From Luteimonas sp. MC1825 (GTDB lineage: Bacteria; Pseudomonadota; Gammaproteobacteria; Xanthomonadales; Xanthomonadaceae): DNA of 64,000 bases. The stretch's first letter is position 1; each line of letters opens with the position of its first letter. Positions 40,607-48,628 of this stretch are shown here, piece after piece. The position numbers and the translations under genes are program-made. Below the pieces are notes generated by a model. The model was not told the origin of the DNA and made no database searches. It worked only from the letters and a program-made list of their open reading frames with translations. The stretch lies in contig NZ_CP061714.1 in NCBI RefSeq assembly GCF_014764385.1, forward strand, positions 1,302,001-1,366,000, in the 5' to 3' direction.

Positions 40607-43237
40607 ATGTCCACCGCCGCGCCCATGCCCCCGGACGCGACCGGTTGCGCGCCGCGCGAAGGCGATGCCGGCTGGGTGCTCGCGCAGCGCGACGCGCTGC
40701 TGCAGGGCGATGCGGATCTTGCCGGGCGCTTCGACCTCGGCATCGACGCCGATCGCCTGATCGCACAGCGCGCGCGCGCGGTCGACGCCATCGTGGTCGC
40801 GGCCTGGGAGCGCTGCATTCCCGCAGGCGCCGATGCGGCACTGTTCGCCGTTGGCGGCTACGGCCGTGGCGAGCTGTTCCCGCAGTCCGACATCGACCTG
40901 CTGGTGCTGGCCGAGCCCGACTCGCAGCTGCGCCATCGCGAGGCGCTGGCGCGCTTCATCGCCCTGCTCTGGGATGCCGGACTCGCGGCCAGCCACGCCA
41001 CGCGGTCGCCCGTGCAGTGCACCGAAGCCGCCGCCGACCTGACGGTGATGACCGCGCTGCTGGATGCGCGCGCGCTGGTCGCGGACGCGGATGCGTTGGC
41101 CACCCTGGCACGTGCGATCGCGCCGGACCGCGCGTGGCCGGCGCGCGACTTTTTCCTGGCCAAGGCGGACGAACTGGCGCGCCGCCACGCGCGCTTCGGC
41201 GACACCTCGGACAACCTCGAACCCAACCTCAAGGAAGGCCCGGGCGGCCTGCGTGACCTGCAGACCGTGGGCTGGATGGCGCGCCGCGCGTTCGGCACGC
41301 ACGAGCTGCAGCCGCTGGTCGCACTGGGCCAGGTCGGTGCCGACGAGGCCGCGGCGCTGGAGCGCGAGCGCCGCGCGCTGGGGCGCCTGCGGTTCGGCCT
41401 GCACCTGGTGGCCGGGCGCGCCGAGGAACGGCTGCGCTTCGACCACCAGAAGCCGCTGGCCGCGCGCCTCGGCTTCGCCGACGACCGTGACAACCTCGGC
41501 GTCGAGCAGATGATGCAGGGCTTCTACCAGAGCGCCGCGGTGGTGCGCCGGATCGGCGACCGCCTGCTGCAGCGCTTCGAGGAGCACTTCGACGGCACCG
41601 CCGCGCCCGAGCCGGTGGATGACGACTTCGAGCTGCGCCGTGGCTACCTCGCCGCCCGCGAGCATCACTGGCCGCATGGCGACATCGGCGCGGTGTTCGC
41701 GCTGTTCGCCACCTGGGCGCGGCTTGGCGAACTGCGCGGATTGCACACGCACACTGCGCGTGCGCTGGCCGAAGCGCTCCCCGTGCTGCCGGCCTATGGC
41801 GACGCCACGTCCGCGGCGCGTGCGGCGTTCATGGCGCTGCTCCGCGGGCCGTCGCCGGTGCGCACGCTGGAACGCATGGCGCGCCTGGGCGTACTGGGGC
41901 GCTGGATCCCGGCGTTCGCCCAGGTGTCCGGGCGCATGCAGTTCGACCTGTTCCACGTGTACACCGTCGACCAGCACACGCTGGCGGTGCTGCGCAATCT
42001 GGCGGCATTTGCCAACGATGATGGCGACGCGCGCTTCTCGATGGCGCACGAGGTCTGGCCGACGTTGCGCAAGCCGGAATTGCTGTTGCTGGCGGGGCTG
42101 TTCCACGACATCGCCAAGGGACGCGGTGGCGACCATTCCGAGCTCGGCGCGGTCGACGCGCGCGCCTTCGGCGAAGCGCACGGCCTCGGCGAGGGTGACA
42201 CCGCGCTGGTGGAATGGCTGGTACGCAGGCACCTGCTGATGTCGATCACCGCGCAGAAGCAGGACATCAGCGATCCGGCCGTGATCCACCGCTTCGCCAC
42301 GGAAGTCGCCGACCGCGAGCGCCTTGACCATCTCTACCTGCTCACCTGCGCCGATATCGCAGGCACCTCGCCCAAGCTGTGGAACGCCTGGAAGGATCGG
42401 CTGCTGGCCGACCTGCGCAACGCGACGCGCCTGGCGCTTCGCCGCGGCCTGGAACATCCCGTGGCCGCCGGTGAGCGCATCGTGGAGGCGCACGCCGCGG
42501 CCAAGGCGCTGCTGGTCGCGGACGGGGTGGGCGATGACGAGGCCGAGGTGCTGCTCCGGCAGTTCCCGGAGGCGAGCTTCCTGCGCGCGCGGCCCGAGCA
42601 GATCGCATGGCAGGCCGGCGCGCTGCGCGAAGCCGGTGACGCCGGGGTCGTGGTGCGCGCGCGGCTGCTGGCCGCCGCCAGCCAGGCGATGGAGGTGTTC
42701 GTGCATGGCGATGACCGCGACGGCCTGTTCGCGGCGATCGTGATCACGCTCGACCGCCTGGGCCTGGAGATCCAGCACGCGCGCGCACTGGACGGGCCGG
42801 GCGGCGCCATCTTCGACAGCTTCCAGGTGCTTCCCGCCGACGCGCGTGCCGAGGGTGACGCGCAGGGCATCGCGCGCAGGCTGGCGGCGGTGCTCGCCGC
42901 ACCGCTGGACCGCGTGCGTCCGGCGCGGCGCGCGCAGCCGCGCCACCTGCGTCATTTCCGCATCCCGCCGCAGGTCGACTTCGCCACTGCCGCAGACGGC
43001 GGTGCCACCGTGCTCAGCCTGGTCTGCACCGACCGGCCAGGCCTGCTGGCCGACGTCGCGCATGTCCTGCGCCGCGAAGGCCTGCGCGTGCACGACGCAC
43101 GCATCGCCACCTTCGGCGCACGCGCCGAGGACGTGTTCCGGATCACCGGACAGGACAACACACCGCTGGACCAGGACGCCTGTGCACGGCTGCACGACGC
43201 GCTGCTGGCCAGGATCGATGGAGAACCCCCCGCATGA
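40607..43237 (+). CDS. glnD: [Protein-PII] uridylyltransferase/uridylyl-removing enzyme
   Basis: 876 aa. Order: a nucleotidyltransferase domain with [19 protein letters not shown] (about residues 85-103); a helical GlnD linker ([20 protein letters not shown]); an HD phosphohydrolase domain ([20 protein letters not shown]); and two C-terminal ACT domains, the second at [18 protein letters not shown]. It uridylylates PII under nitrogen limitation and reverses this when glutamine is high. Its TGA overlaps the dapD ATG (ATGA). Confidence 0.96.
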   Translation: MSTAAPMPPDATGCAPREGDAGWVLAQRDALLQGDADLAGRFDLGIDADRLIAQRARAVDAIVVAAWERCIPAGADAALFAVGGYGRGELFPQSDIDLLVLAEPDSQLRHREALARFIALLWDAGLAASHATRSPVQCTEAAADLTVMTALLDARALVADADALATLARAIAPDRAWPARDFFLAKADELARRHARFGDTSDNLEPNLKEGPGGLRDLQTVGWMARRAFGTHELQPLVALGQVGADEAAALERERRALGRLRFGLHLVAGRAEERLRFDHQKPLAARLGFADDRDNLGVEQMMQGFYQSAAVVRRIGDRLLQRFEEHFDGTAAPEPVDDDFELRRGYLAAREHHWPHGDIGAVFALFATWARLGELRGLHTHTARALAEALPVLPAYGDATSAARAAFMALLRGPSPVRTLERMARLGVLGRWIPAFAQVSGRMQFDLFHVYTVDQHTLAVLRNLAAFANDDGDARFSMAHEVWPTLRKPELLLLAGLFHDIAKGRGGDHSELGAVDARAFGEAHGLGEGDTALVEWLVRRHLLMSITAQKQDISDPAVIHRFATEVADRERLDHLYLLTCADIAGTSPKLWNAWKDRLLADLRNATRLALRRGLEHPVAAGERIVEAHAAAKALLVADGVGDDEAEVLLRQFPEASFLRARPEQIAWQAGALREAGDAGVVVRARLLAAASQAMEVFVHGDDRDGLFAAIVITLDRLGLEIQHARALDGPGGAIFDSFQVLPADARAEGDAQGIARRLAAVLAAPLDRVRPARRAQPRHLRHFRIPPQVDFATAADGGATVLSLVCTDRPGLLADVAHVLRREGLRVHDARIATFGARAEDVFRITGQDNTPLDQDACARLHDALLARIDGEPPA

Positions 43238-44256
43238 CCACGAAGAAGAAGCTGCCGGCGAAGAAGGCAGCCAGCGCGAAGGCCACCGCCGAGGCGAAGG
43301 CCACCGCGCCGTCGACGGCCGCGAAACCCACGCCAGCCACCGCCCCCGCGCCGGCCACCAAGTCCGCGAAGAAAGCCTCCAGGCCCGCGCCCTCGGTGGC
43401 CGTCGAACCGGCCGCCAGGAAGCCGGAACATGACCTGGCCTTCATGATCAACAGCGCCTGGGAGCGACGCGCCACGCTGACGCCGGAGGAACTCGAGGGC
43501 TCGACCCGGCCACTGGTGGAGCGCGTGATCGACGGCCTCGACAGTGGCCGCCTGCGCGTCGCCGAGCCGGACGGCGCCGGTGGCTGGACGGTCAACGAAT
43601 GGCTGAAGAAGGCGGTGCTGCTGTACTTCCGCGTCCAGGAGATGGAGGTGATGGAAGGCTGGCCGTCGCCGTACTGGGACAAGATCCCGCTGCGCTTCGA
43701 GGATTTCGACGAAGCCGCGTTCCGCAAGGCCGGTGTGCGCGTGGTGCCGGGCGCCATCGCGCGGCGCGGAAGCTTCATCGACAGGGACGTGGTGCTGATG
43801 CCGTCGTTCGTCAACATCGGCGCGCACATCGGCACCGGCACCATGGTCGATACCTGGGCGACGGTCGGCTCCTGCGCGCAGGTCGGCAAGCACTGCCACA
43901 TTTCCGGAGGCGCCGGCATCGGCGGCGTGCTGGAGCCGCTGCAGGCAACGCCCACGATCATCGAGGACCACTGCTTCATCGGCGCGCGTTCCGAAGTCGT
44001 GGAAGGTGTGATCGTCGGCCACCACAGCGTGATCGGCATGGGCGTGTTCCTCGGCCAGTCGACGCGCATCTACAACCGCATGACAGGCGAGACCAGCTAC
44101 GGCGTGGTGCCGCCGGGCAGCGTGGTGGTGGCGGGCTCGCTGCCGTCCGCGGACGGCACGCATTCGCTGTACTGCGCGGTGATCGTCAAGCAGGTCGACG
44201 CGCGCACGCGCGCGAAGACCTCGGTCAATGACCTGCTGCGCGGGCACGCGCTCTGA
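43234..44256 (+). CDS. dapD: Tetrahydrodipicolinate N-succinyltransferase with histone-H1-like N-terminal extension
   Basis: 340 aa; E. coli DapD has 274. The catalytic hexapeptide-repeat core begins near residue 65 ([14 protein letters not shown]) and is well conserved ([35 protein letters not shown]). Ahead of it is an extension of about 64 residues made almost only of Ala, Lys, Pro, Thr and Ser ([20 protein letters not shown]). The start is supported by the ATGA overlap with glnD, and no internal ATG lies before the core except Met71. It makes N-succinyl-2-amino-6-ketopimelate for lysine and peptidoglycan. The extension may be disordered and could bind nucleic acid or anionic surfaces; its role is unknown. 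Confidence 0.94.
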   Translation: MTTKKKLPAKKAASAKATAEAKATAPSTAAKPTPATAPAPATKSAKKASRPAPSVAVEPAARKPEHDLAFMINSAWERRATLTPEELEGSTRPLVERVIDGLDSGRLRVAEPDGAGGWTVNEWLKKAVLLYFRVQEMEVMEGWPSPYWDKIPLRFEDFDEAAFRKAGVRVVPGAIARRGSFIDRDVVLMPSFVNIGAHIGTGTMVDTWATVGSCAQVGKHCHISGGAGIGGVLEPLQATPTIIEDHCFIGARSEVVEGVIVGHHSVIGMGVFLGQSTRIYNRMTGETSYGVVPPGSVVVAGSLPSADGTHSLYCAVIVKQVDARTRAKTSVNDLLRGHAL

Positions 44257-44275
44257 GCGCGCGCGGAGGCCGGCG

Positions 44276-44635
44276 ATGACCACCCTGTACGGGCTCGACA
44301 ACTGCGACAGCTGCCGCAAGGCGCGCAAGTGGCTGGACCGCTTCGGCATCGCGCACACGTTCGTCGACTACCGCGCCAGCAAGCCGGAGCCCGAGGTGCT
44401 GCAGGAGTGGGCGGCGCAGGCCGGCGGCTTTGCGCTGCTGGTCAACAAGGCGTCGACCACCTGGCGCCAGCTGCCGGAGCACCGCAAGGCGGCGGGCTCG
44501 GATGCCGAATGGAGGCTGCTGCTGCGCGAGTACCCGCAGCTGGTCCGGCGCCCGGTGGTCGTCACCGACGATGGCGTGCTCAGCCAGGGCTTCAGCGACA
44601 ACAGCTTCAGGAAGCGCTTTGGAGTGGACGCGTGA
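44276..44635 (+). CDS. Spx/ArsC-family protein, YffB type
   Basis: 119 aa from the ATG at 44276. The glutaredoxin-like fold starts [17 protein letters not shown], with a CxxC pair, and ends with [16 protein letters not shown]. YffB-type proteins resemble ArsC in sequence but lack its arsenate-reductase surroundings; a GSH-dependent thiol role has been suggested. Its place between dapD and dapE is conserved in many gammaproteobacteria. The stop overlaps the dapE GTG by 4 bp. It should not be counted as an arsenate reductase. Confidence 0.88.
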   Translation: MTTLYGLDNCDSCRKARKWLDRFGIAHTFVDYRASKPEPEVLQEWAAQAGGFALLVNKASTTWRQLPEHRKAAGSDAEWRLLLREYPQLVRRPVVVTDDGVLSQGFSDNSFRKRFGVDA

Positions 44636-45765
44636 GCGAGGTGCTGGCGCTGACCAAGGAACTGGTCATGCGCGCGTCGGTGACGCCGGACGATGCCGGC
44701 TGCCAGGTGCTGCTCGCCGAGCGCCTGGCGCGCGCCGGGTTCGGCTGCGAGCCGCTGCGCTTCGGCGCGGTCGACAACCTGTGGGCCACGCACGGCGAGA
44801 GTGGGCCGGTGCTGGTGCTTCTGGGCCATACCGACGTCGTGCCGCCGGGCCCGCGCGAAACCTGGGCCAGCGACCCGTTCGTGCCCGAGGTGCGCGACGG
44901 CAGGCTGTACGGTCGCGGCACCGCCGACATGAAAGGCAGCGTGGCGGCGTTCGTGGTCGCCATGGAGCGTTTCGTGGCCGCGCACCCGGACCATCGCGGC
45001 ACCGTCGCGCTGCTGCTGACCTCCGACGAGGAGGGTGATGCGATCGACGGCGTGCGCCGGGTGGCGCAGGTGTTCCGCGAACGCGGCCAGCGCATCGACT
45101 GGTGCATTACCGGTGAACCTTCATCGAGCTCGCGCCTCGGTGACCTGGTGCGCGTCGGCCGTCGCGGTTCGCTGTCGGCGACGTTGCTGGTGCGCGGCAT
45201 CCAAGGGCATGTCGCGTACCCGGAGAAGGCCCGCAACCCGGTGCACGCCGCATTGCCGGCGCTCGCGGAACTGACCGCGCGAAGCTGGGACGACGGCTTC
45301 GAGAGCTTCCCGCCCACCAGCCTGCAGGTCAGCAACGTGCAGGCCGGTACCGGCGCGGGCAACGTGATCCCGGGTGAGTTCACGGTGCACTTCAACCTGC
45401 GCTACAACCCGCACTGGGATGCGTCGCGGCTGGAGTCGACGATCGAATCGATGCTGGCCCGCCATGGCCTCGACTTCGACGTTGGCTGGCATCGCAGCGG
45501 CGAGCCGTTCCACACGCCGGAAGGGCCGCTGCGCGCCGCCGCGCGCGAGGTGCTGGCGCGCATGACCGGCAGCGAGCCCGAGGAGAGCACGGGTGGCGGC
45601 ACCTCGGATGCGCGCTTCATCGCGCCGCTGGGTGCGCAGTGCATCGAGATCGGGCCTGTGAACGCCAGCATCCACCAGGTCGACGAGCATGTGGCGGTTG
45701 CCGATCTCGAAGCGCTGCCCGGGATCTACCAGGCGCTGATCGAGCACCTGCTCACTCCCGCCTGA
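44632..45765 (+). CDS. dapE: Succinyl-diaminopimelate desuccinylase
   Basis: 377 aa from a GTG at 44632 that overlaps the preceding stop (GTGA). The di-zinc M20 peptidase site is complete: His66 and Asp68 in [11 protein letters not shown], Asp in [11 protein letters not shown], the Glu pair in [11 protein letters not shown], Glu in ITGEPSSSS and His in [10 protein letters not shown]. It releases succinate from N-succinyl-LL-diaminopimelate. With DapD it covers two steps of lysine and meso-DAP synthesis in one operon. It is followed by a long hairpin at the convergent junction. Confidence 0.96.
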   Translation: MSEVLALTKELVMRASVTPDDAGCQVLLAERLARAGFGCEPLRFGAVDNLWATHGESGPVLVLLGHTDVVPPGPRETWASDPFVPEVRDGRLYGRGTADMKGSVAAFVVAMERFVAAHPDHRGTVALLLTSDEEGDAIDGVRRVAQVFRERGQRIDWCITGEPSSSSRLGDLVRVGRRGSLSATLLVRGIQGHVAYPEKARNPVHAALPALAELTARSWDDGFESFPPTSLQVSNVQAGTGAGNVIPGEFTVHFNLRYNPHWDASRLESTIESMLARHGLDFDVGWHRSGEPFHTPEGPLRAAAREVLARMTGSEPEESTGGGTSDARFIAPLGAQCIEIGPVNASIHQVDEHVAVADLEALPGIYQALIEHLLTPA

Positions 45766-45774
45766 GCCGCAAAC

Positions 45775-45807
45775 GGCGACGGCCACCGGAATGCGGTGGC
45801 CGTCGCC
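45775..45807. terminator. 13-bp hairpin between convergent dapE and the secreted Gly/Asn protein
   Basis: A perfect 13-bp inverted repeat (45775-45787 with 45795-45807) surrounds a 7-nt loop. It starts 9 nt after the dapE stop and ends 33 nt before the stop of the convergent gene. The flanks carry only short A/T runs (ATTAT on one side, GTTT on the other), so it may be a weak-tract bidirectional terminator. Confidence 0.6.
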
Positions 45808-45839
45808 ATTATCAGGTGGCCGGTACGCGGCCGCGACGT

Positions 45840-46535
45840 TCAGGGCTTGCCGGGACCCTTGCCGTTTCCGTTGCCGTTTCCGTTGTTGCCATTGCCGCGG
45901 CCCTTGCCGTTGCCCTGGCTACCCTTGCCATTGCCATTGCCATTGCCTCGGCCCTGGCTTGCACCCTGGCCTTTGCCCGGCGCGGCATGCTCCGCGTGCC
46001 CGCGGCCCGGCCTGTCGTGCGAGGCCTTGCCGCCGCGGCGATCCGGGCGCGACCAGTCGACGCGCACGTCACGGTCGATCACGATCGGATGGCCCCAGCG
46101 GCCGTAGGTATCCACCTGGCCGCGCTTGAGCGCGTGGAACGCCGGTGAACCGGGCTTGATGCCCAAGCGCTGCGCGGTCGCGCCCCAACCCTGGCCGGGG
46201 TGGCGGTCGTACTCGCGCACGACGTCGCGGCACGGGATGCGCAGCGAATGCGCAAGCGCGCAGGCGTAGTACACGTCGCCCGGGGCCCAGCGGCGCTGGT
46301 CAAGCAGTTCGACCAGCAGCGGGCGCGGCGCACCGTAATAGCCGGTCATCTCGTCCATGAACGGGTCGCGGTACTGGCGGCCATAGTCGTTGATCTCGCC
46401 CAGGCGTGAATCGACCCAGACATCGCCGGTGCGGGTGTTGTAGCCGATGGTCTGGGCGGATGCGGTGGCGGCGGTGGCTGCCAGGCCAAGGCCCAGCGCG
46501 AGTACGAGCGTGCGGATGCGGTGGTTCCGGGTCAT
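45840..46535 (-). CDS. Secreted protein with Gly/Asn/Lys low-complexity tail
   Basis: 231 aa with a signal peptide (LVLALGLGLAATAATASA) and an AAGGAG ribosome site. The middle contains GQGWGATAQRLGIKPGSPAF followed by HALKRGQ, a motif I associate with exported hypothetical proteins in this group; its function is unknown. The last 55 residues or so are a basic, disordered tail of G, N, K and Q (GNGNGNGKGSQGNGKGRGNG), encoded by near-repeats of CCGTTG/CCATTG read on the plus strand. Such tails could bind surface polymers or nucleic acids. It is convergent with dapE and divergent from the asnB leader. Confidence 0.72.
   Translation of the reverse strand: MTRNHRIRTLVLALGLGLAATAATASAQTIGYNTRTGDVWVDSRLGEINDYGRQYRDPFMDEMTGYYGAPRPLLVELLDQRRWAPGDVYYACALAHSLRIPCRDVVREYDRHPGQGWGATAQRLGIKPGSPAFHALKRGQVDTYGRWGHPIVIDRDVRVDWSRPDRRGGKASHDRPGRGHAEHAAPGKGQGASQGRGNGNGNGKGSQGNGKGRGNGNNGNGNGNGKGPGKP
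45846..45960. repeat. Imperfect hexamer tract encoding the Gly/Asn tail
   Basis: Repeated TTGCCG, TTGCCA and TTTCCG units lie in tandem. They encode Gly-Asn and Gly-Lys pairs on the minus strand. The tract is prone to length change by slippage in whole multiples of six, which would keep the frame. Confidence 0.6.
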
Positions 46536-46656
46536 GTTCGTTCGCTCCTTGAGGGTGGCGACATTCTGGATCCCCAGGCGATGAATCGGGGGTGATGCAT
46601 CGGCACCCGTGCGGAACGCGTTCAGCGGGTGGGAGGAAAGAGGGCGTCACGCGCGC

Positions 46657-46686
46657 TTGACGGCCACGTGGAGTGGAGGCTAGTTT
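46657..46686 (+). promoter_or_regulatory. Candidate promoter of the asnB leader
   Basis: TTGACG (46657-46662) and TAGTTT (46681-46686) are separated by 18 bp. The -35 is good, the -10 weak. The predicted start, near 46693, would be at or just before the leader ORF ATG (46694), so the leader peptide might be translated from a leaderless mRNA. An upstream promoter with GGAGG (46675-46679) as ribosome site is the alternative. Confidence 0.4.
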
Positions 46687-46693
46687 CGAGGCC

Positions 46694-46786
46694 ATGTCCC
46701 GCCACCCCGCCGCCACGCGCACTGCCTGCAACCGCAACAATCGCGGTTCGGACAATCGCGTGCGCGATCCGCGGGCGGGCGACTAG
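46694..46786 (+). CDS. Asn-rich leader peptide of asnB
   Basis: 30 codons from ATG to TAG, reading MSRHPAATRTAC, then NRNNRGSDNR, then VRDPRAGD. Four of the 30 codons are Asn (46730-46732, 46736-46741 and 46754-46756), three of them within four positions. The ORF lies directly upstream of an intrinsic terminator and then asnB, the enzyme that makes asparagine. This is the arrangement of ribosome-mediated attenuation: lack of Asn-tRNA would stall the ribosome at these codons and allow read-through. Not previously known to me for asnB. See the findings for the pairing analysis. Confidence 0.72.
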   Translation: MSRHPAATRTACNRNNRGSDNRVRDPRAGD

Positions 46787-46812
46787 GCAGGCGACACCAG
46801 CCAGGCAACCCG

Positions 46813-46842
46813 AAACCCGCGCCCGGCGCGGGTTTTTCGTTT
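46813..46842 (+). terminator. Attenuator terminator upstream of asnB
   Basis: A 10-bp stem (46813-46822 with 46826-46835, loop of 3) is followed by a T run (46833-46837, then CGTTT). It stands 27 nt after the leader stop codon and 50 nt before the asnB ATG. No other gene on this strand ends here, so its position only makes sense as a terminator acting on the asnB transcript itself. Confidence 0.85.
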
Positions 46843-46891
46843 CCGCGCAGGCGTTCCACCGCCGGTGATTGCCGGCACAAGGAGCTACGCC

Positions 46892-48616
46892 ATGTGTTCC
46901 ATCCTCGGCATCTTCGACCTTCGCCTCGGGGCCGACGTGTCCCTGCTTCGTCCCCTGGCGCTGTCGCTCTCGACGCTGCAGCGCCATCGCGGTCCGGACT
47001 GGTCCGGCGTGCATGCCGAACCGGCCGCACTCCTCGTGCACGAGCGGCTGGCGATCGTCGACCCGGCCGGCGGCGCGCAGCCGCTGCGTTCGGCCGACGG
47101 CAGCCTGGTGCTGGCGGTCAATGGCGAGATCTACAACCATCGCGAGCTGCAGGACGGGCTGCAGGATGGCTACGCGTTCCAGACCGGTTCCGACTGCGAG
47201 GTGATCAACGCGTTGTACAGCCATCACGCCGGTCGCGCGGATACCGGCGCAGAGGCGGATGACATCGGCCCGTGGCTGGCGCGGCTCAACGGCATCTTCG
47301 CGTTCGCCCTGTGGGACAGCGTGCGCGGTCGCGCGGTGATTGCGCGGGATCCGATCGGCGTCTGCCCGCTCTACTGGGGCCATGACGGTGACGGCCGGCT
47401 GTGGGTCGCATCCGAAATGAAGGCGCTGGCCCGGCACTGCGACGACGTGGCGCAGTTCCCTCCGGGCCACTGGTACGACACCGCGACCGGCACGCTGCAC
47501 CGCTACTTCTCTCCCGCGTGGCGCGACCATGACGCGACGCGCGGCATGGTGGTCGCAGCGGACGCGCTGCGGCACGCCTTCGAAGCGGCCGTCCATCGGC
47601 AGATGATGAGCGACGTGCCCTACGGCGTGCTGCTGTCGGGCGGGCTGGATTCGTCGCTGGTCGCCGCCTGCGCGGCGCGTTTCGCACGGCGGCGGATCGA
47701 GGATGACGACGCGTCCGAAGCGTGGTGGCCACGGCTGCACTCGTTCGCCATCGGCCTGGAAGGCTCGCCAGACCTCGCAGCGGCGGAAGTCGCGGCCGCC
47801 GCACTCGGCACCGTGCACCACGGTTTCATCTACACCTTGCAGGAAGGCATCGACGCGGTGCCGGAGGTGATCCGGCACATCGAAAGCCACGACGTGACCA
47901 CGGTGCGCGCATCCACGCCGATGTACCTGCTGGCACGGCGCATCAAGGCGATGGGCGTGAAGATGGTGCTGTCGGGCGAGGGCAGCGACGAGATCTTCGG
48001 CGGCTACCTGTACTTCCACAAGGCGCCCGACGCGCGCGCGTTCCACGAGGAGACGGTGCGCAAGCTCGATGCGCTGTACCAGTACGACTGCCTGCGCGCC
48101 AACAAGGCGATGATGGCCTGGGGCGTCGAGGCGCGCGTGCCGTTCCTCGACCTGGAGTTCCTCGACCTGGCGATGGGCATGGACGCGCACGAGAAAATGG
48201 TGCGCCAGCGCGGCACGGCGCGCCCGCCGATCGAGAAGGCGGTGCTGCGCGAGGCATTCGACGGGTTGCTGCCCGACGCCATCCTGTGGCGGCAGAAGGA
48301 GCAGTTCAGCGATGGCGTCGGTTACGGCTGGATCGACGGGCTGAAGGCGCATGCCGCGCAGGTCGTCGGCGCGCGCGCATTCGCCGAAGCGGCTCAGCGC
48401 TTTCCGTACGCGCCGCCGCTGACGCGCGAAGCGTACTGGTACCGCAGCCTGTTCGACGATGCATTCCCCGGCGCGGCCTGCGCGCGCACCGTGCCCGGTG
48501 GGCCGTCGATCGCCTGTTCGTCGCCCGCGGCGATTGCCTGGGACGCGGCGTTCGCAGGCCAGGCTGATCCGTCCGGGCGCGCAGTGATCGGCGTGCACCA
48601 GCCCGCCGGCGTGTGA
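46892..48616 (+). CDS. asnB: Asparagine synthase B, glutamine-hydrolysing
   Basis: 574 aa from the ATG at 46892, preceded by AAGGAG. Cys2 follows the initiator Met and becomes the N-terminal nucleophile of the glutaminase domain (MCSILGIF, RHRGPDWSG, NGEIYNHRELQ). The C-terminal synthetase domain has the PP-loop LLSGGLDSSL and LSGEGSDEIFGGYLYFHKAP. It makes Asn from Asp with glutamine and ATP. The frame is open upstream to 46865, but the Cys2 rule fixes the start. Control is probably by the attenuator just upstream. It converges with the acylase gene (12-bp gap). Confidence 0.96.
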   Translation: MCSILGIFDLRLGADVSLLRPLALSLSTLQRHRGPDWSGVHAEPAALLVHERLAIVDPAGGAQPLRSADGSLVLAVNGEIYNHRELQDGLQDGYAFQTGSDCEVINALYSHHAGRADTGAEADDIGPWLARLNGIFAFALWDSVRGRAVIARDPIGVCPLYWGHDGDGRLWVASEMKALARHCDDVAQFPPGHWYDTATGTLHRYFSPAWRDHDATRGMVVAADALRHAFEAAVHRQMMSDVPYGVLLSGGLDSSLVAACAARFARRRIEDDDASEAWWPRLHSFAIGLEGSPDLAAAEVAAAALGTVHHGFIYTLQEGIDAVPEVIRHIESHDVTTVRASTPMYLLARRIKAMGVKMVLSGEGSDEIFGGYLYFHKAPDARAFHEETVRKLDALYQYDCLRANKAMMAWGVEARVPFLDLEFLDLAMGMDAHEKMVRQRGTARPPIEKAVLREAFDGLLPDAILWRQKEQFSDGVGYGWIDGLKAHAAQVVGARAFAEAAQRFPYAPPLTREAYWYRSLFDDAFPGAACARTVPGGPSIACSSPAAIAWDAAFAGQADPSGRAVIGVHQPAGV

Positions 48617-48628
48617 CGCCTGCGCGCC

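Noticed and set aside
40499..43195. 898-codon minus-strand frame opposite glnD
   Set aside because: GlnD has all its domains in order on the plus strand; the antisense product is low-complexity and has no start signal.
44276..44635. YffB-like protein as a third arsenate reductase
   Set aside because: It resembles ArsC but lacks the NPRCGTSRN context and the Arg triad, and its genomic neighbours are dap genes, a conserved non-arsenic setting.
45846..45960. CRISPR-like tandem repeat
   Set aside because: The units are imperfect hexamers without spacers and lie inside a coding region for a Gly/Asn tail.
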